This document shows positions 40,467 to 52,868 of a DNA stretch of 64,000 nt, in pieces. Numbering within the stretch: position 1 is the stretch's first letter; each line of letters opens with the position of its first letter. Source of the DNA: Terana coerulea (Eukaryota > Basidiomycota > Agaricomycetes > Polyporales > Phanerochaetaceae); contig JAKOGH010000652.1 of NCBI GenBank assembly GCA_024811115.1, positions 62,001-126,000 on the forward strand. Direction: 5' to 3'. The position numbers were made by a program, and so were the translations under genes. The notes below the pieces were generated by a model. The model did not search any database and had not been told where the DNA came from. It saw only the letters and a program-made list of their open reading frames with translations.

Positions 40467-42220
40467 TTATGATTGAGGGTAGAACATGCAGCTCGGAGCG
40501 GGCCCGCCCAGCAGGTCTGCGCCGCTGCCGCCACCGCCCAGCGACGGCGCGTGGCCGAGGCCGGTAGTCCCGGGATAACCGAGCTCGCCGAACGGCGGGG
40601 ACTGCGGCGCCGCGGCGGAATACGCATAGCCCGCGTTGCTGTTGCTGTTCGGCATGTATCCCGCCACGTGCGGTGCACCGGCGGAAAGCGAGGGCGAGAG
40701 CGAGGGCGGCGAGAACGTCTGGGACGGCGGGCGGCTGCCGGCGCCGAGCACCTACGCGCGGCGGCGCTGGAGCGCGAGCAGCTCGGCCGAGGCGGGTGCG
40801 CCCGGCGTGGCGCGCTCGAGGTGGTAGATGAAGACGGCGAGGACGACGCTGTCGACGACGACCTGCTGCACGATCGTGTCCTGCTCTGCCGGAGAAGAAA
40901 GAACGAAGGTGAGCTAAAGTGAGTGTTGCCACGTGGGCGCGAAGCGCGCGGGACATGGGGAGCAGGAGACATACCGAGGGGCAGCCACTTGCACCGGCTG
41001 AGCGGCGAGCCAGGAAGAGCAAACGACGCAGCTTGCGGCGCAGGGTTATTTATCGCATGCAGCTGCGCGGGCGGCGGGGCGTCGAAGAACGCGCGCTCGT
41101 GCTGCACGACCGCGCGCCCCGCGTACACCGCTGTGTTGCATTGCGCACGCGCGCGCCACGGCGCCGCGAGGGTCACCGCGCCGTGCACGCCGTGCGCACC
41201 GAGCAGCGCGGCCGCGTCGTCGGGCGCGGGCACGGCGAGCCGCACGCGCAGCAGCACCGCCGCCGCGCCGTCCGCGGGCGGGCTGGGCGGGAGCGCGAGG
41301 GCCGCCGCGAGGCGCTCGACGTCCGCGCGGAGCACAGGCGCGCCGTCCGCCCAGAGCTCGAGCCCGAGCACGCGGTTGTGTGGCGGTGGCGGCGCGGGGC
41401 GCGCGAAGACGGGCGAGGGCGCGCCGCCGGGCGCGAAAGCGGGTGGGGACGCCGGTGGCGCAGGGAAGGCGGCGCCCGTGTGCAGCGGCTCGAGCTTGAC
41501 GAGGCCCTTGATCCGGTCGCGCGGCGGGGACCGCGGTGGGGGTGGTGCGCCGGGGGCGGCTGCGGTCGCAGAGTACAGGCTGTGGCCGCCGTCGAGTGAT
41601 CCCATCGCGTGGTTCGGTGCGCGGTCGTGCGCGAAGGACGGGCCCGCGACGGGGTGACCGTACGCGCCAGGGAACTCGCGCGGGAGGTAGTCCGGTGTCG
41701 AGGACGTCGACGCCGCCATCGCCTCTAGCGTCTCAACCGCCGGCAGGCCCGTGTTCCCGTCTTCTTCGCGCTTGGGCGACGCCAGGAGGCCGTTCTCTTG
41801 GAACAGCTCCTCGCCGCCGGCGACCAAGTGGAACTCTGTGGTGTGCGTCAGCCACCGCTGGTAAAGCGCTGCTGCGGCCGGCGTACCTGGCTCGCCTCTC
41901 CACATATTGCGCAGGACCTGGATGTGACTCGCGACCTGCTTCTTGGAGCGTTCGATGCCCGCCTTCTTGAGGTGCTCGACGAGAAATTGGTTTCGCCAGC
42001 GGCTGCGGCCGCGAGAGTAGGTCGCCCAAGGGGACTCCCAGTAGTCTTTGAGACCTGAGAGGGATTGCAGGAAAATTTTCAGCAGGGACGGCATCTCGAT
42101 AAAAATCAGATGTACCCTGGACGAATATTTTTCGACATCCTCCGACCAGACCTCGCTGCCGTCCTTGAGCAGCTTGTGGTGCTTGCGGTGCGGGGTGAGC
42201 GACTTTTGTGGGTCGGACAT
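40467..42220 (-). CDS. TEA/ATTS-domain transcription factor (abaA/Tec1 type)
   Basis: This is a DNA-binding regulator of the TEA family, which controls development in fungi (AbaA, Tec1). Start MSDPQKSLTPHRKHHKLLKD at 42220. The TEA domain is interrupted by an intron at about 42,050-42,110 and then reads LKDYWESPWATYSRGRSRWR and ERSKKQVASHIQVLRNMWRG, the diagnostic recognition helix. EFHLVAGGEELFQENGLL follows, then long Pro/Ala-rich regions. After an intron at about 40,885-40,975 comes EQDTIVQQVVVDSVVLAVFI. That frame reaches an in-frame TAG at 40752-40754, yet the same frame continues coding-like to 40467 (SNSNAGYAYSAAAPQSPPFG). The TAG overlaps a possible GTAGGT splice donor, so the end is either 40752 (short form) or 40467 (with an intron). 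The span given takes the longer form. Confidence 0.88.
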
Positions 42221-43183
42221 GCGCCTGTCCGGGTCGAGCGAGCGTGGACGGGCGTTGGGGGAGGGGTCAAAGAGGAGGAGGCGCGGACGCGACGCGACGA
42301 CAAGCGGTCGAGCCCCATGTAACGGAGGGTGCGAGCGTGGGTGCGTGATTTGGGAAGGCGAAAGAGGGATCAGAAGGGCAACGGCGACCCGAGCTAAGGC
42401 CGTTATATACGGGCAGAGGCAGGGCCTGTTCTGACGCGTCCGGACGAGGATTTTGATAGCAGACAAATACAACAAGAGGCTGGCGCTGCGCTGAGAGCCG
42501 AGGCGGCCGTGCGTGATCCGGGGCAGAGAGGCCATGGGCGGGCTGTGGGTCACGACTCACGGGCTCCGAGGCCTACGGGTACCTGCTTGGGGGCGGCTAG
42601 TGCCCGGGGCAGGGCGCGCCTGTCTGCCTATTGTCGACGGCCCCTTTGAGGGTGCCAAACGCGGGCTGAACGACGTGGCCTAATCGGGCGGTGGTTGAGG
42701 GTGCCCAGTCCGGCGACTCAACGCACACAGCTCCCAACTGGGGCATCCGGTGCAGATCACGCGTGCAACGTGCTCCGGAAGCCGATCTGGCAATGCTCGC
42801 GGAAGCATCGACGGCAGTCTGCGCAACCCCCGACCCAAACAGGCACCTCGGACCCCACAGCCCGCCCACACCCCCACAAGGTTCACGCGCCCACCACTCC
42901 GGTACCTCCCTCTTTCACAGTCCCCAATCAGTCAGGCGCCGCTGCAATGTCCTCCGTCCGCCACCCGCCGAGCCCCCACCGCCGCCCAGCACAGATCCGG
43001 CCCACACCACCCCGCACGGCAGCACCCAACGGCCGATGGCTGCCAGCAGACAAAGGGCCCCGCTTGCGCCGGGGCTCGGCGGCGGTCCACCTCCGCCGTC
43101 GGAGGCGGAGATCCAAGCGGCCATCGAAACGCTTTGCACGCCCGCAGCGCCCGGAGGCGCCGACCGCGCTCCGCGTCACTCTC
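42221..43183. promoter_or_regulatory. Divergent intergenic region TEA factor / VPS23
   Basis: About 960 bp of C-rich sequence between divergent starts. The VPS23 frame stays open upstream to about 42695 because of composition. That extension is Pro/Arg-rich, and the conserved protein start argues against it. Confidence 0.5.
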
Positions 43184-45432
43184 ATGAGCTCCTCCACCGA
43201 GTCCGAGTCGCTCACGCACAAGTGGCTGCGCCAGAACATCCTCGCCTACGCCCACCGCGACGCCGTCTTCGCCCACGTCGACGCCTGCCTCGCCCGCCAC
43301 CCGTCCATCCGCCCCAAGACCGACGTGTACAGTTCAGTCCCGCCCCCGCCTGCATGCCCCGCGCCCGCGCACTCAGCCCTTTCTTGCAGCGTACGATGAC
43401 GGCCGGACGCAGCTGCTGCTCTGCCTGCACGGCCTGCTGCCCATCGCCTACCGCGCCGCGGCGTACCACATCCCGATCGCGGTCTGGATAACGCGCGACT
43501 ACCCGCGCGAAGCCCCGATCGCCTACGTCGTCCCCACCAGCGACATGCTCGTCCGCGCGTCCGCCCACGTCGACGTCAGCGGCCGCTGCCAGCCCGAGTA
43601 CGTGCGCAATTGGGCGAGGAAGAGCGAGGTGCGTGCGCGATCGGCCCCTGCCCCGCCGCCGCCGGCTGACCGTCCGATTCCCAATTGGTCCGCGAATGTA
43701 GGGCTGCAGCGTCGGCGCGCTTCTAGAGGCCCTCCAGGAGCAGTTCTCGCGCGAGCCCCCCGTGTATGCGAAGCCCAAGACAGGTACTTCTTCTCCTGCT
43801 CCCCAGCCACCGGCCCGCCGGGCAGAGACGACGGGCCCTGACTACGCGGCACGTCCGCCGCCGCCTGTGCCAGGCCTGCAGCCCCTGACCCAGTCTGCGC
43901 CCATTACACCACGCAATGATGATCGGCCGCCCTTGCCCTCCAAACCTGCTGTTGCGACACCGCTGCAGGCCATGTCGCCGCCGAGGGCCCCTACTGGACC
44001 CACAGCCGATGCCCGCATACAGACACTTGGACCTACACCATCGGTGCGTAGTAAATTCCTTAGTAGCTCCTTCCAGCGCGGCTCCTGATCATGCACATGC
44101 GCCATTTATGCGACACCAGCCGGCTCTTGCGCTGAGACCACCGCCTCCATTGCCACCCCATCCTGCGGCGGATCCTGAGCTTCCTCAGTATAGACACTAC
44201 CAGGGCCCACCGCGCTACGCCGCGCACGAAAGACCGGCGGTAAGTGTGCCCGCAGGTGCGGGGCCCCAGTCGATGCCAGCACACACCGTGGCGTGGACAC
44301 CGAACCCACCGATCGACCCCAGCCACACGCCGCGCTATGCTTCGCCTGCGCTTGCCACGCTTCCACCGGGGCATGCACTGAGCCCACCGACGTCTCCCCC
44401 TCGGGTTCTCCAGCCACACCCGCAGCCTCCGCCGCCGCCACTCCCACCGGCGGTCCTGTCTCCCACAAGCCACGGGCGCAAGTCATGCGTACGGCACGCC
44501 CGCCCCGCCGCCTCCGCATGCTTCTGCATACGCCACCCCCACTACAATGCCCGCGCCAGGGCCGCGTCCGCCACCTTCCATGCCGCCACCGGACCTCCTG
44601 GACGCCGAAGACGACGACGCCGCGCCTGCACCGGCGGCGCCCCACGGCGCCCCTGCCCCGCCGCGCCCGCCGAACCCGGAGCTCGTGCGGCTGCACGCCG
44701 CCGTGCACGCGAAGCTGGCCGGCGAGCTCGCGTCGCTGCAGCACGCGGCGGGCCTCGACGCGGAGCGGCTGCGCGCGCACCAGCGCGACCTGCTCGCGGG
44801 CGCGCCGGCCGTGCGCGACGAGAGGGCGCGGCTCGAGGCCGTGCGTGCGGTGTGCGCGGGCGTCGCCGCGCGGGTCGGGGACGCGGTCGCGCAGGCGGAG
44901 CGTGCGGTCGAGGCATTGCGCGCCCGCGGCGACCCCGGCGTGGACGAGCTCGTGTGCGCGACGACGATCGTGCACGATCAGTGCGTGCCCCCGCCTCTGT
45001 TGCTGAGCCGGCGCTGACCGTGCGCTTGACGCTGCATCACTCACTGGCTGCCCGTGCCGCGCCCGATTGCACCGCACAGGCTCATCAACCTCGTCGCGGA
45101 GGACAACGCGATCGAGGACACGCTGTACCACCTCCACCGCGCGCTGAACGCGGGCCGCATCGACCTCGAACGCTTCCTCCGGGTACGTCATCCCTATGCA
45201 TGCTGTGCCCTGTGTTGATGCTTATACCTTATTTTTGTTTTTCTCCCCTGCTTCCCACCCGTGTGCATGTGTGCGCGTGTGTTTGATGCTGGCGGGATGC
45301 TGCGTTGGCGGGCTGCAGACGACGCGCGTGCTCGCGGAGGAGCAGTTTGTCAAGCGGGCGCTGATCGAGAAGATTGCGGCGGGCCTGCCGCTGGGCGACG
45401 GCGCGCGCGTGCAGGCGGCCGAGTGGGCCTAG
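43184..45432 (+). CDS. VPS23: ESCRT-I subunit Vps23 (TSG101), with two frame breaks
   Basis: This ESCRT-I component binds ubiquitinated cargo for sorting into multivesicular bodies. The UEV domain starts just after the chosen ATG: SESLTHKWLRQNILAYAHRD and HPSIRPKTDVY. After an intron come DDGRTQLLLCLHGLLPIAYR and HIPIAVWITRDYPREAPIAY. A long Pro-rich linker follows, then a coiled coil (ELASLQHAAGLDAERLRAHQ). The steadiness box is near the end: LINLVAEDNAIEDTLYHLHR, and after an intron VLAEEQFVKRALIEKIAAG, with the stop at 45432. In the linker the frame shifts at about 44069-44074 and again at about 44484-44490, each best explained by one extra base. The flanking frames both read as expected linker. 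The UEV and the C-terminal box leave little doubt about the family. Confidence 0.9.
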
Positions 45433-46687
45433 CGCGTCCGGACGCCCGTCTGTGCCCGCTATTCCCATCCTGTCCTGGAACTTCCTGTATAATCATCTTT
45501 CGAGCATAGGCTTCCCAGGGCGCCTCGGGCGCGCGCCGAACCCAAGTACACGCGTGGCGACGAGGTCCGAGGCGGGTGTGGCGTTCCGGGCCTTTGCAGC
45601 CTGACTCGACGTCGGAACGATGCGCAGCGTCGGTGCTTGCCAAGGCCCGCCGCGCCGTCAGTTTTTGAGGGGGAGGGCGGACGACAGGGAGGGTTTATGG
45701 AAGGCTAACTACGCATGCGACGCCGCGCGCGTCCTATTGTCTCGCTCAGAGTACGTCTATTCTGGATATAGGCTCAATGCAGGATACGGGTGTCCCCTCT
45801 CCGGCCCTGATACGCAGCAGCGAGCCGAGGACCCTGTCGGCTCTTAGACTCAGAGTTGCGGTCAGCCATCGCCCGTCTATCGCCCATCCGCGTCAGTATC
45901 TGGTTGACCGGGCATCCCTGCGAAACCGTAGCAGCGGACGCTCATGCTGTGGGCTGACGTAGGGAGCCCAAGGGGGCAGGCACGCCAGGAGGGCCCAGCT
46001 GTCGGATCCCGGGCCTCACGGACGCTGTGCCCTCGGGACGGGGTTGCCTTTCTGCCTTGGCCCTGCCGCCTGTGCGCAGATTCGCCGCAAGATGCGCGTT
46101 CCCGGCGCCCTCGTTTGCCCCTCGGAGGGCCCGCGCGGGCTAGAACGCCATTTAAGCTGCCCAATGGATGCACCCCAGGATATCAGGGTCCGCCTGTTTG
46201 TGCTCGCGGCGTTCTGCACGTCAGAGCCCGCTGTTGTGTTCGCAAGCAATCTGCAAGGCACCATGTGTGCGCGCGCCCATAAGAAGGCTTTGAGTGGGTC
46301 TGGGCATCCAGCGAGCCAACGCAGAAGTCGAAGACGGGGTATCGTTGGGGTTCCTACATATAGTACACACAATAAGGCTACACTGCTTCGCAGCCACGGA
46401 CGCGAGCGCAGGATCCACAGGCCGGGATCTATCCACCGACCAGAAACGGACGCACAGACATCATCAGACGAGACGAGACGACATGACGGGACGGGACGAG
46501 GCACGACAAGACAAGGCATAGACTGGGCGGCCGGCACGGCGAGAGCGGGTACACAACGACTAGGAATACGGGGGCTGTACGGGGGCGCATCGACACAGAA
46601 TAGAATAGACGTTAAACAAAGATCGCACATCAAATATCATCGTTTCTTCGTGTTCGTTCCTCATAACGGGTCCACACGCAGGGCCGC
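45433..46687. other. 1.25-kb convergent intergenic region
   Basis: No gene was recognised between the convergent VPS23 and Src1/Heh genes. Overlapping open frames on both strands are a by-product of high GC. An imperfect GACGA-type repeat lies at 46,460-46,525. Confidence 0.5.
46460..46525. repeat. Imperfect GACGA/GACGG short tandem repeat
   Basis: A run of related pentamers (for example GACGAGACGAGACGACATGA) in intergenic DNA downstream of VPS23. It is too degenerate to be a clean microsatellite. Confidence 0.6.
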
Positions 46688-49612
46688 TCACGCCGACGGC
46701 GGCACGTCGTCCAGCCCCGTCAGTGCGTACCGCGCCGGCGTCCCAGGCGTCCCAGGCAGCGCCGCGCCGCCGCCGACCCAGCGCCACACGCGCAGCTCGT
46801 CGCCCTCGACCTCGGCGAGGCTCGTGAGCACGTTCGCGTTGCGCTCGACGACGGCCTCGACCTGCGCCCACAGCCGCAGCCGCGCGCCGAGCGCGTGCTC
46901 GTCGCGCAGGAGCAGGTCGCGCAGGCGCACGGACGGCATGTGTGCGTCCGGCGCGGACAGCGCGTCCGTCGCGTGCATCAGCGCCTGGTTCCGCAGGAGG
47001 GCGTACACCGTCTCGACGACGTCCTTCACGCGGCCCGCGTCCTCGACGGTCTGCGCGCGCCGCTGCCGCGCGAGCTGCGTCGCGGCGAGGACGGCGAGGG
47101 TGCCTGCACGGGGGTGTTAGATGCGGGCTGGAAGCACACGCGGCGAGGCTCACCGAAGATTTGTTTCCAGTAGTCCGCCAACGACGCGCGCGCCTTGACC
47201 TTGACGGCGCACGCAAAGTCCAGCCTGGGTGTGCGATGGGCGACGTAGCGATGGCCGCTGCAGAGCTGATGAGCGACGGACACATGGCAGCCGTGATAGA
47301 TACTCACGTCGAATCTTCGCCGATGAACACACCGCCCCATTCGACGAGCTGCTGGATGGCCTCGTTGAAGGTGTCCTCGAGCGATGGCAGGAGGTTCGGC
47401 TGCGATGGCCCGTCAACACCCAATTCAGGCCAGTCCGTCACAGAACCAACAACTCACCGCCATCTTCTTCTTGATCGTCTCCTTCAAACCGTCGACCTTG
47501 ATGCCCCACTTCACCGCCTCCTGGTTGTCCGTCCCAGGCCGCTCGTCCGCGACACCGGCGCAGAGCCGCCGGCCGCGCTCCGCCGCGAGCATCGACTCGA
47601 TGCCCTTGCCCAGCGCGCCGATGTGCCGCTTGCGCCGCGGGTCCTCGACGCACCGCGGCGGGAACGCGACCGGCCCGAGACCAGGCAGGCCGTCGCCCGC
47701 AAGCAGCAGCGCGCCGTACGCGAGCTGCCGGAGGTTGTCCGTGCCGTACGCCGGCGCGGCCGCGAGCGACGGGTTCACGAACGTGTTGTGCGCGTTGGCG
47801 TTGGCGTTGGCGACCGCCGGCTTCGGCGGCGCGAGGAACAGCAGGAGCGGGTGCGGGCGCAGGAGGTAGCCGGTGTCGCACGTCGCGGCGGCGGGCGAGC
47901 ACGTCGCGTGCGCCGGGCACGGTTCGCAGCGGTCGGGTTGTGGGAGCGGGAGCAGCGGCAGCGGCGGGCAAGTTTCGCTGAGCACGACGTGGCTGGCGTC
48001 CCCAGCCGTGAAAGGGGTGGCCGTCGGTCTTGGCGCGTGCACTGACTCGGTCGCATCGGGCGTGGTGAATCGATGCAGCAGCGTCCGGTTCTCCCTGTTA
48101 CACTCCTCGATGGCTGTTCTCCGGGCTCTGATGCCCTCCAAGAGCGGGTTCGTCGCCTTGCCGGTCTCGCAAAAATCCGATGCTAGATGATTCCTCCTTA
48201 TAGTGATATCCCGAAGTGAGCGTAACCATCGTGAGAAAGCCTATGAAAACGCGCATGAAGGAAGTCGCCGACGATTTGGCCTTTGGATGTCGTCGTACAA
48301 CCTCCTTTGAAATGGGCTCCGACTCCTGCGAAGACACCAGTTCCTGGGTGTCTGCCCCGTACTCCGCGTTGGTGTCACTTGTGGCCTCCTCAACGAGAGC
48401 AACCGTTCCTGGCTCCTCAGTCTCGACCTCGACTTCAGTGAAAACCTCATCCACGTATCCGGAATCTACGAGACGTCCAGGATTCGTTGCGACAGCGACC
48501 TCCTCCACCTTCGTTTCCACGATCTCATCTTCGTCGTCCTCCACCACGACAATCTCACGCTTCGCAACAGAGTCGGGCTTGGCTCGTCTGGTTCGCGAGG
48601 CAGCCGTCCTGGTCTCGCGGAACACATCCTCGGGAAGCTCTGGCGCAAACTCGCTCTCCGGCGGCTTGACGCTCGGAGCCCGTCGCTTCGGGAGTTTAGA
48701 CGGCCCTGGCTTCGTCGGCGACGGCGGGGGCGCAAATTGCGGGGGCACGGAGTTGGCCTTCTTGGAGCGCGTGGGGAGAGCGCTGCTGCGCCGCGGGCGG
48801 GGCTTCACGGGGAGGGCGACGCCGACTCTGCGCCGGACTGGAAGATGTTGTTGTCTTCCCAGCCTGAGTCGACGTCGTCGTGTAGGAGTGGGACATTGGG
48901 TGCGCGTGCCTGTGCTCCTGCTTCCTTGGCCTAGTAGACGTCAATGAGGTGTTACAGAGCCGGGCAGACATCGACGTACCGCTTTCCTGGGCCTGCCAAC
49001 TTTGCGAGGGCCGGCTCTTCTTCTGGTTCGCTCTCTTCGGGCAAGGGCTCTGGAGCCTTGGTAGCGCGTCGACGCGTCGGCCCCCCTAGCGAGGGCTCCG
49101 CAGACGAACGACGGCGCTTCACCTGCAATCAGACGTATGGAGATTGCGACTAAGTAGATGCGCGAGTGTGATCAGTAGGAACTGACTGGTTCTGGACGGG
49201 CAGGTTCTGGAACCTCCTCCTTGGGAGCTACAGAGGATCGACGAGAAGATGCTCTTGTAGCAGGCTGCATGAAGTAATGGGTGAGACAGCGGATCAAGGG
49301 GCACAGGCGCGATCATCTCACCTTCTTGCCTTCGTTTATAGGCCGGCCTGTAAGCCCATCTGTGATGCCCTCATCACTGGCCTGGCTGTTCTGTCTGGAG
49401 AGCCGCTCCCTCTTGAGCTTGCTCGCATTAGCCGTGACTTGCTCGCCGAACAGGGCGACAAGTTTCGGCTTCGTGTATGGGGTAGGGTACTGGATGCCGT
49501 GGAAGCCGAAAACACCCAAGAGTTGTGAGACGGTGAGGGAGGCAGGCTCAAAATTGGGCTTGAGATAGTCGCCCAGTTCTATGATTTGGGCGGTGGTAAG
49601 CCCCTTGGACAT
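46688..49612 (-). CDS. SRC1: Inner nuclear membrane protein Src1/Heh (MAN1 family)
   Basis: This integral inner nuclear membrane protein tethers chromatin and takes part in nuclear pore and envelope surveillance. The N-terminal HeH/LEM-like domain from 49612 reads MSKGLTTAQIIELGDYLKPN and LGVFGFHGIQYPTPYTKPKL followed by VALFGEQV. A long basic and acidic nucleoplasmic region follows (KRRRSS, PRPRRSSALPTRSKKANSV, IVVVEDDEDEIVETKVEEVA). The transmembrane segment is about 48,205-48,250 (FMRVFIGFLTMVTLTSGYHY). The lumenal region is Cys-rich (DRCEPCPAHATCSPAAATCD). The C-terminal MSC domain follows in exons at 47,440-46,688, with LEDTFNEAIQQLVEWGGVFI, LADYWKQIFG and ERNANVLTSLAEVEGDELRV. Domain order matches fungal Src1/Heh1-2. 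Confidence 0.85.
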
Positions 49613-49927
49613 CGTGCAAGGGGTGTTGCGCGCTGGGCGGTGCAGCGAGCGCGATAAGCAGGGCGGGGTTCGTGACAGTCGTGTACAACGTGCGGAGGCT
49701 CCAAGACGCCAAAGCCAACACGCAAACAAAACACGTAAACAGGGTCCGCACGTGACGTTACCCGACGCGTACCCCTAACCCAAGCTGGCCACCACAGGCC
49801 AACACGAAGTTCAAACCGGCCAAACATGCAAAGCGTCGCAAAATACTCTTTCAATGTGTGTCACACAGCAGATAAGTAGATGGTGATAGAAATAAATACA
49901 AACTCCATCCTGGTCCCCACCTATCTT
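49613..49927. promoter_or_regulatory. Promoter of Src1/Heh and 3' flank of SQOR
   Basis: A 315-bp spacer between two tandem minus-strand genes. No separate gene. Confidence 0.5.
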
Positions 49928-51573
49928 CTACTGAGGAGCGGCGAACTTGGGGCGAATGGGACCACTGGGACCGAACCAATTGCCGTAGATCATACGGTTC
50001 CAGTATGCCCATGGGAACAGGTCTGTCTTGAAGTGGTAGAATAATCTAAATGCCGCATATCTGTCATGATGCGTTGCTTTGTATAGAAACGATGCAACCA
50101 ACCTGTTGGGCTTGGACTGGTCACCGATGATGGGCCAGCCAGCAAAGCTCTCCTTGGGCTGTGCGCCATACTTGAATTCGGCGAGCATCAGCTCGCCGTA
50201 GCCGGTCAGCAACTGGCAAAGGATTGAATCAGTGCCATCTTCGGGCTGAGTCCGCAACACTACATACCGGACAGCTGGTGTATCCGTCATACTGGGCCGC
50301 GCCGACCTTGCCAGTGTCGACGTAACGGAAGATGTTCTCGGTGAGCACAGGGGCTTCGGCGGTAATGGCGGCAGCGGTCTTGCTCGTGGGCAAGCTCGAG
50401 CAGTCGCCTAGTGACCAGACGTTGCCGAACTTGGTCGACTGGCACGTCGCTTGGTCGACCGCGACGTAGCCGGCCGCGTCCGCGATCGGCGAGCCCTTGA
50501 GCACGTCGGGCGCACCCATCGGCGGCGTGACGTGCAGGAGGGTGTAGTCCACGGTGACGTCCGAGCCGTCCGCCTTCTTGAAGGTCGCCTTGCGGTTGTT
50601 CGCGTCGACCGACGTCAGGTTGTGCTGGAAGAACCCGCCCACGCCGCGCTCGATCCGCAGCTGGTTCAGCGCGTCCGAGTACTTCTTCACGGCGAACATG
50701 GCTGGCGTGCCTGTGTAGAAGTCGACCTTGACCTGGTCGCCCCGGCCGGTCTTTTCGGAAAGCGGTCCCAGGCCATCCACATGATCTTTTGAGGAGCTGT
50801 GGAAGCCTTCAGTTATACAGGTCAGCACAGACAATCAGGCCACTCACCTCCACCGCACTTAATGGGAGTCGAGGGCTGTGTGAAAATAGCGTTGCCGGAC
50901 CTCAAGGACTCGATATCGTTCCAGACCTTGTCGCAAGTATCGTAGGAGTAGATAGTTGATACGCCGGAGGAAGGGTCCGCGAGTGCTTTGGGAAGGCCGT
51001 CAATACCATTGTAGTTGGTTTGCAAACCAATGGACACGATCAAGTTGTCGTAGGAGATCTTGCGACCAGAGGCAGTGGTGACAGAGTTTGACTCTGGCGT
51101 GAAAGCCGTGACATTGTCCTTGATGTGAGCGGCGAAGTTGGGGATCAGAGAGTCTACAGGTTTGCGAGTCTCACTCTTCTTCTTCAGGCCAGCACCAACA
51201 AGTGTCCATCCAGGCTTGTGCAAGCAATGGAGGTGTAAGTGTGAATACTTCGGGCCATACAGGTGACTTCATACCTGGTAGTAATGAGACTCGGCAGCGT
51301 CAACAATAGCGATGTCGCCCTCGTTCAAGGCTTTGCCGGCTTCCCGGAAGCGGTCATAGATTTGGTTTGCGACGACCAGTCCTCCTGAGCCTGTATCACG
51401 CGAGCTATAAGTAAGTCCGTGATATCGCCCTGCATAGGTTCAGAAGACGCACCTGCACCAACCACCACAAACTTGTATTTGTCCTTCTCCGCAGCCGTGC
51501 TGGCCCACCGCAGGCTGGAGGTGGCTGGAGACTTCGCCTTCAACAGGGCACTCGAGGCGCGGGCCGCAAACAT
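49928..51573 (-). CDS. SQOR: Mitochondrial sulfide:quinone oxidoreductase, with one frame break
   Basis: This flavoprotein oxidises hydrogen sulfide at the inner mitochondrial membrane and passes electrons to ubiquinone (Hmt2 in fission yeast). The N-terminus MFAARASSALLKAKSPATSS is Ala/Ser/Lys-rich without acidic residues, as in mitochondrial presequences. The FAD motif is split by an intron: YKFVVVGAG, then SGGLVVANQIYDRFREAGKA. Next are PGWTLVGAGLKKKSETRKPV and NLIVSIGLQTNYNGIDGLPK, and the conserved cysteine in STPIKCGG/APQKIMWMAWDRF. After about 50757-50763 one base is missing and the frame resumes as EKTGRGDQVKVDFYTGTPAM. Later motifs are LLHVTPPMGAPDVLKGSPIA, VWSLGDCSSLPTSKTAAAIT and YDGYTSCPLLTGYGELMLAE. 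The final exon ends IRPKFAAPQ. Confidence 0.9.
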
Positions 51574-52868
51574 CTTGGCTCAAGCGATGAATTTTCGGAC
51601 AAAGCCTGAACAGGTGGGTAGTATGTCCTTGGAGGTCGGCGAGGAAGAGTAACGAGTGGTGGTGGTGGTGGCGGTGGTGGTGGCAGTGGTGGACGACGAG
51701 CTGCGTCGCACTACATGCGTTCGAGCACAATTCGGATTTCGCGCAGGAAAATTACCAAGATTGGCGTCATCCTGGCTATAGGCATTCGGAAGAAACTCTC
51801 GCCGAGCTGTTTTCACCCGTTCACCGATGCGGAACGTGCTTTTCAAGGGTCAAATGGTATCGGCGCCGCTGTTAGGTGTGGTCCGCGACGACAGGGCGCA
51901 CCGACGGTGAGCTGGTCGTCGTGGACGTTGTCTGAAAGCGGCCGGCGCCGGGCGGTAGGTGGGAGTCGGACAGCGCTTGTGCCGCAATGCTATTTAGACG
52001 CCCATAAAGGCTTGACGCCTCCCGAGTCCCGCCCCGCCGACCCGGTCGCGGAAAGTCTACTTACAGCCACCACCTCCACTACACCGCATTTGTGCTGCAC
52101 GCTTCAACGTCTGTCAGTCTGCAAGGTCACACTTGGTAACATCTATCATGTTTCTGTCGCTCGAATCCATCAGCCTCGCTATGCAAGCATGACAGATATG
52201 AGACGGCTATGGGTGAGGGGAGGTGGGAAGGGTATCATGTCCTCAAAGCTTATGGAAAGCCGGCAAGACATACCGCAGTGCCAGAGTTTGTTGTTCGGTA
52301 CCTACGAGGGCCAAACTTTGGCTAAACCAGATCTTTCGTCACTGTTCGCAGGCCTGTGTGGGATAGCTTGGACAGTACAGGTGTGTCTAACCATCCACCC
52401 GTCACTGAAGCCTATCCACCACTGATGACTACGACGATGGCAGCATGCCTGCCATCGGTGCCAGGGTTTGACTGTTGTCGCCGGGCAGTCCCAGCGCAGT
52501 GGGAGCCCTACCCTCGCACCGAAGACAGTCACGATATGTCTGATGGCAACGGCGAATTGGCTGTTGTTAGGTGGGCTTCAGACGGCCTTGCAGGCCCATT
52601 TGCACAATATAATGACCTGCCCGACGATGGGTTCCCAGCCCCTGCCCCAGCGCGTCGCCTCCTTCTTGGCTGACCTCCGCTTCTCCGCCCCTTTAGCGGG
52701 TGTTCTGTACGCTACGCCTTCGTCATTCTTTTAATCCCGCGTTCTATTCGTTCCCTGCACTGGCCTGCATTCTTTTAACTGACTTTGCCAGCGGCGCTGC
52801 GCATCTTGTGTTGTTTTTTATAGGTCCTGATCGCTGCATTTCGTCATCATTCACTGAACGGATTCACC
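51574..52868. other. 1.3-kb divergent intergenic region
   Basis: It holds the promoters of SQOR and of the Mso1-like gene. A 236-codon plus frame at 51715-52425 is open but lacks protein-like composition. A (TGG)n-type repeat lies at 51656-51692. Confidence 0.45.
51656..51692. repeat. TGG/GGT trinucleotide microsatellite
   Basis: About twelve GGT-type units with two interruptions, 83 bp upstream of the SQOR start codon. Confidence 0.85.

Noticed and set aside
42691..43183. In-frame upstream extension of VPS23
   Set aside because: Pro/Arg-rich C-rich sequence open by composition. The UEV domain begins right after the ATG at 43184, as expected for the family.
51715..52425. 236-codon open frame on the plus strand upstream of the Mso1-like gene
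   Set aside because: Composition is not protein-like, there is no motif or splice context, and it lies where two divergent promoters are expected.
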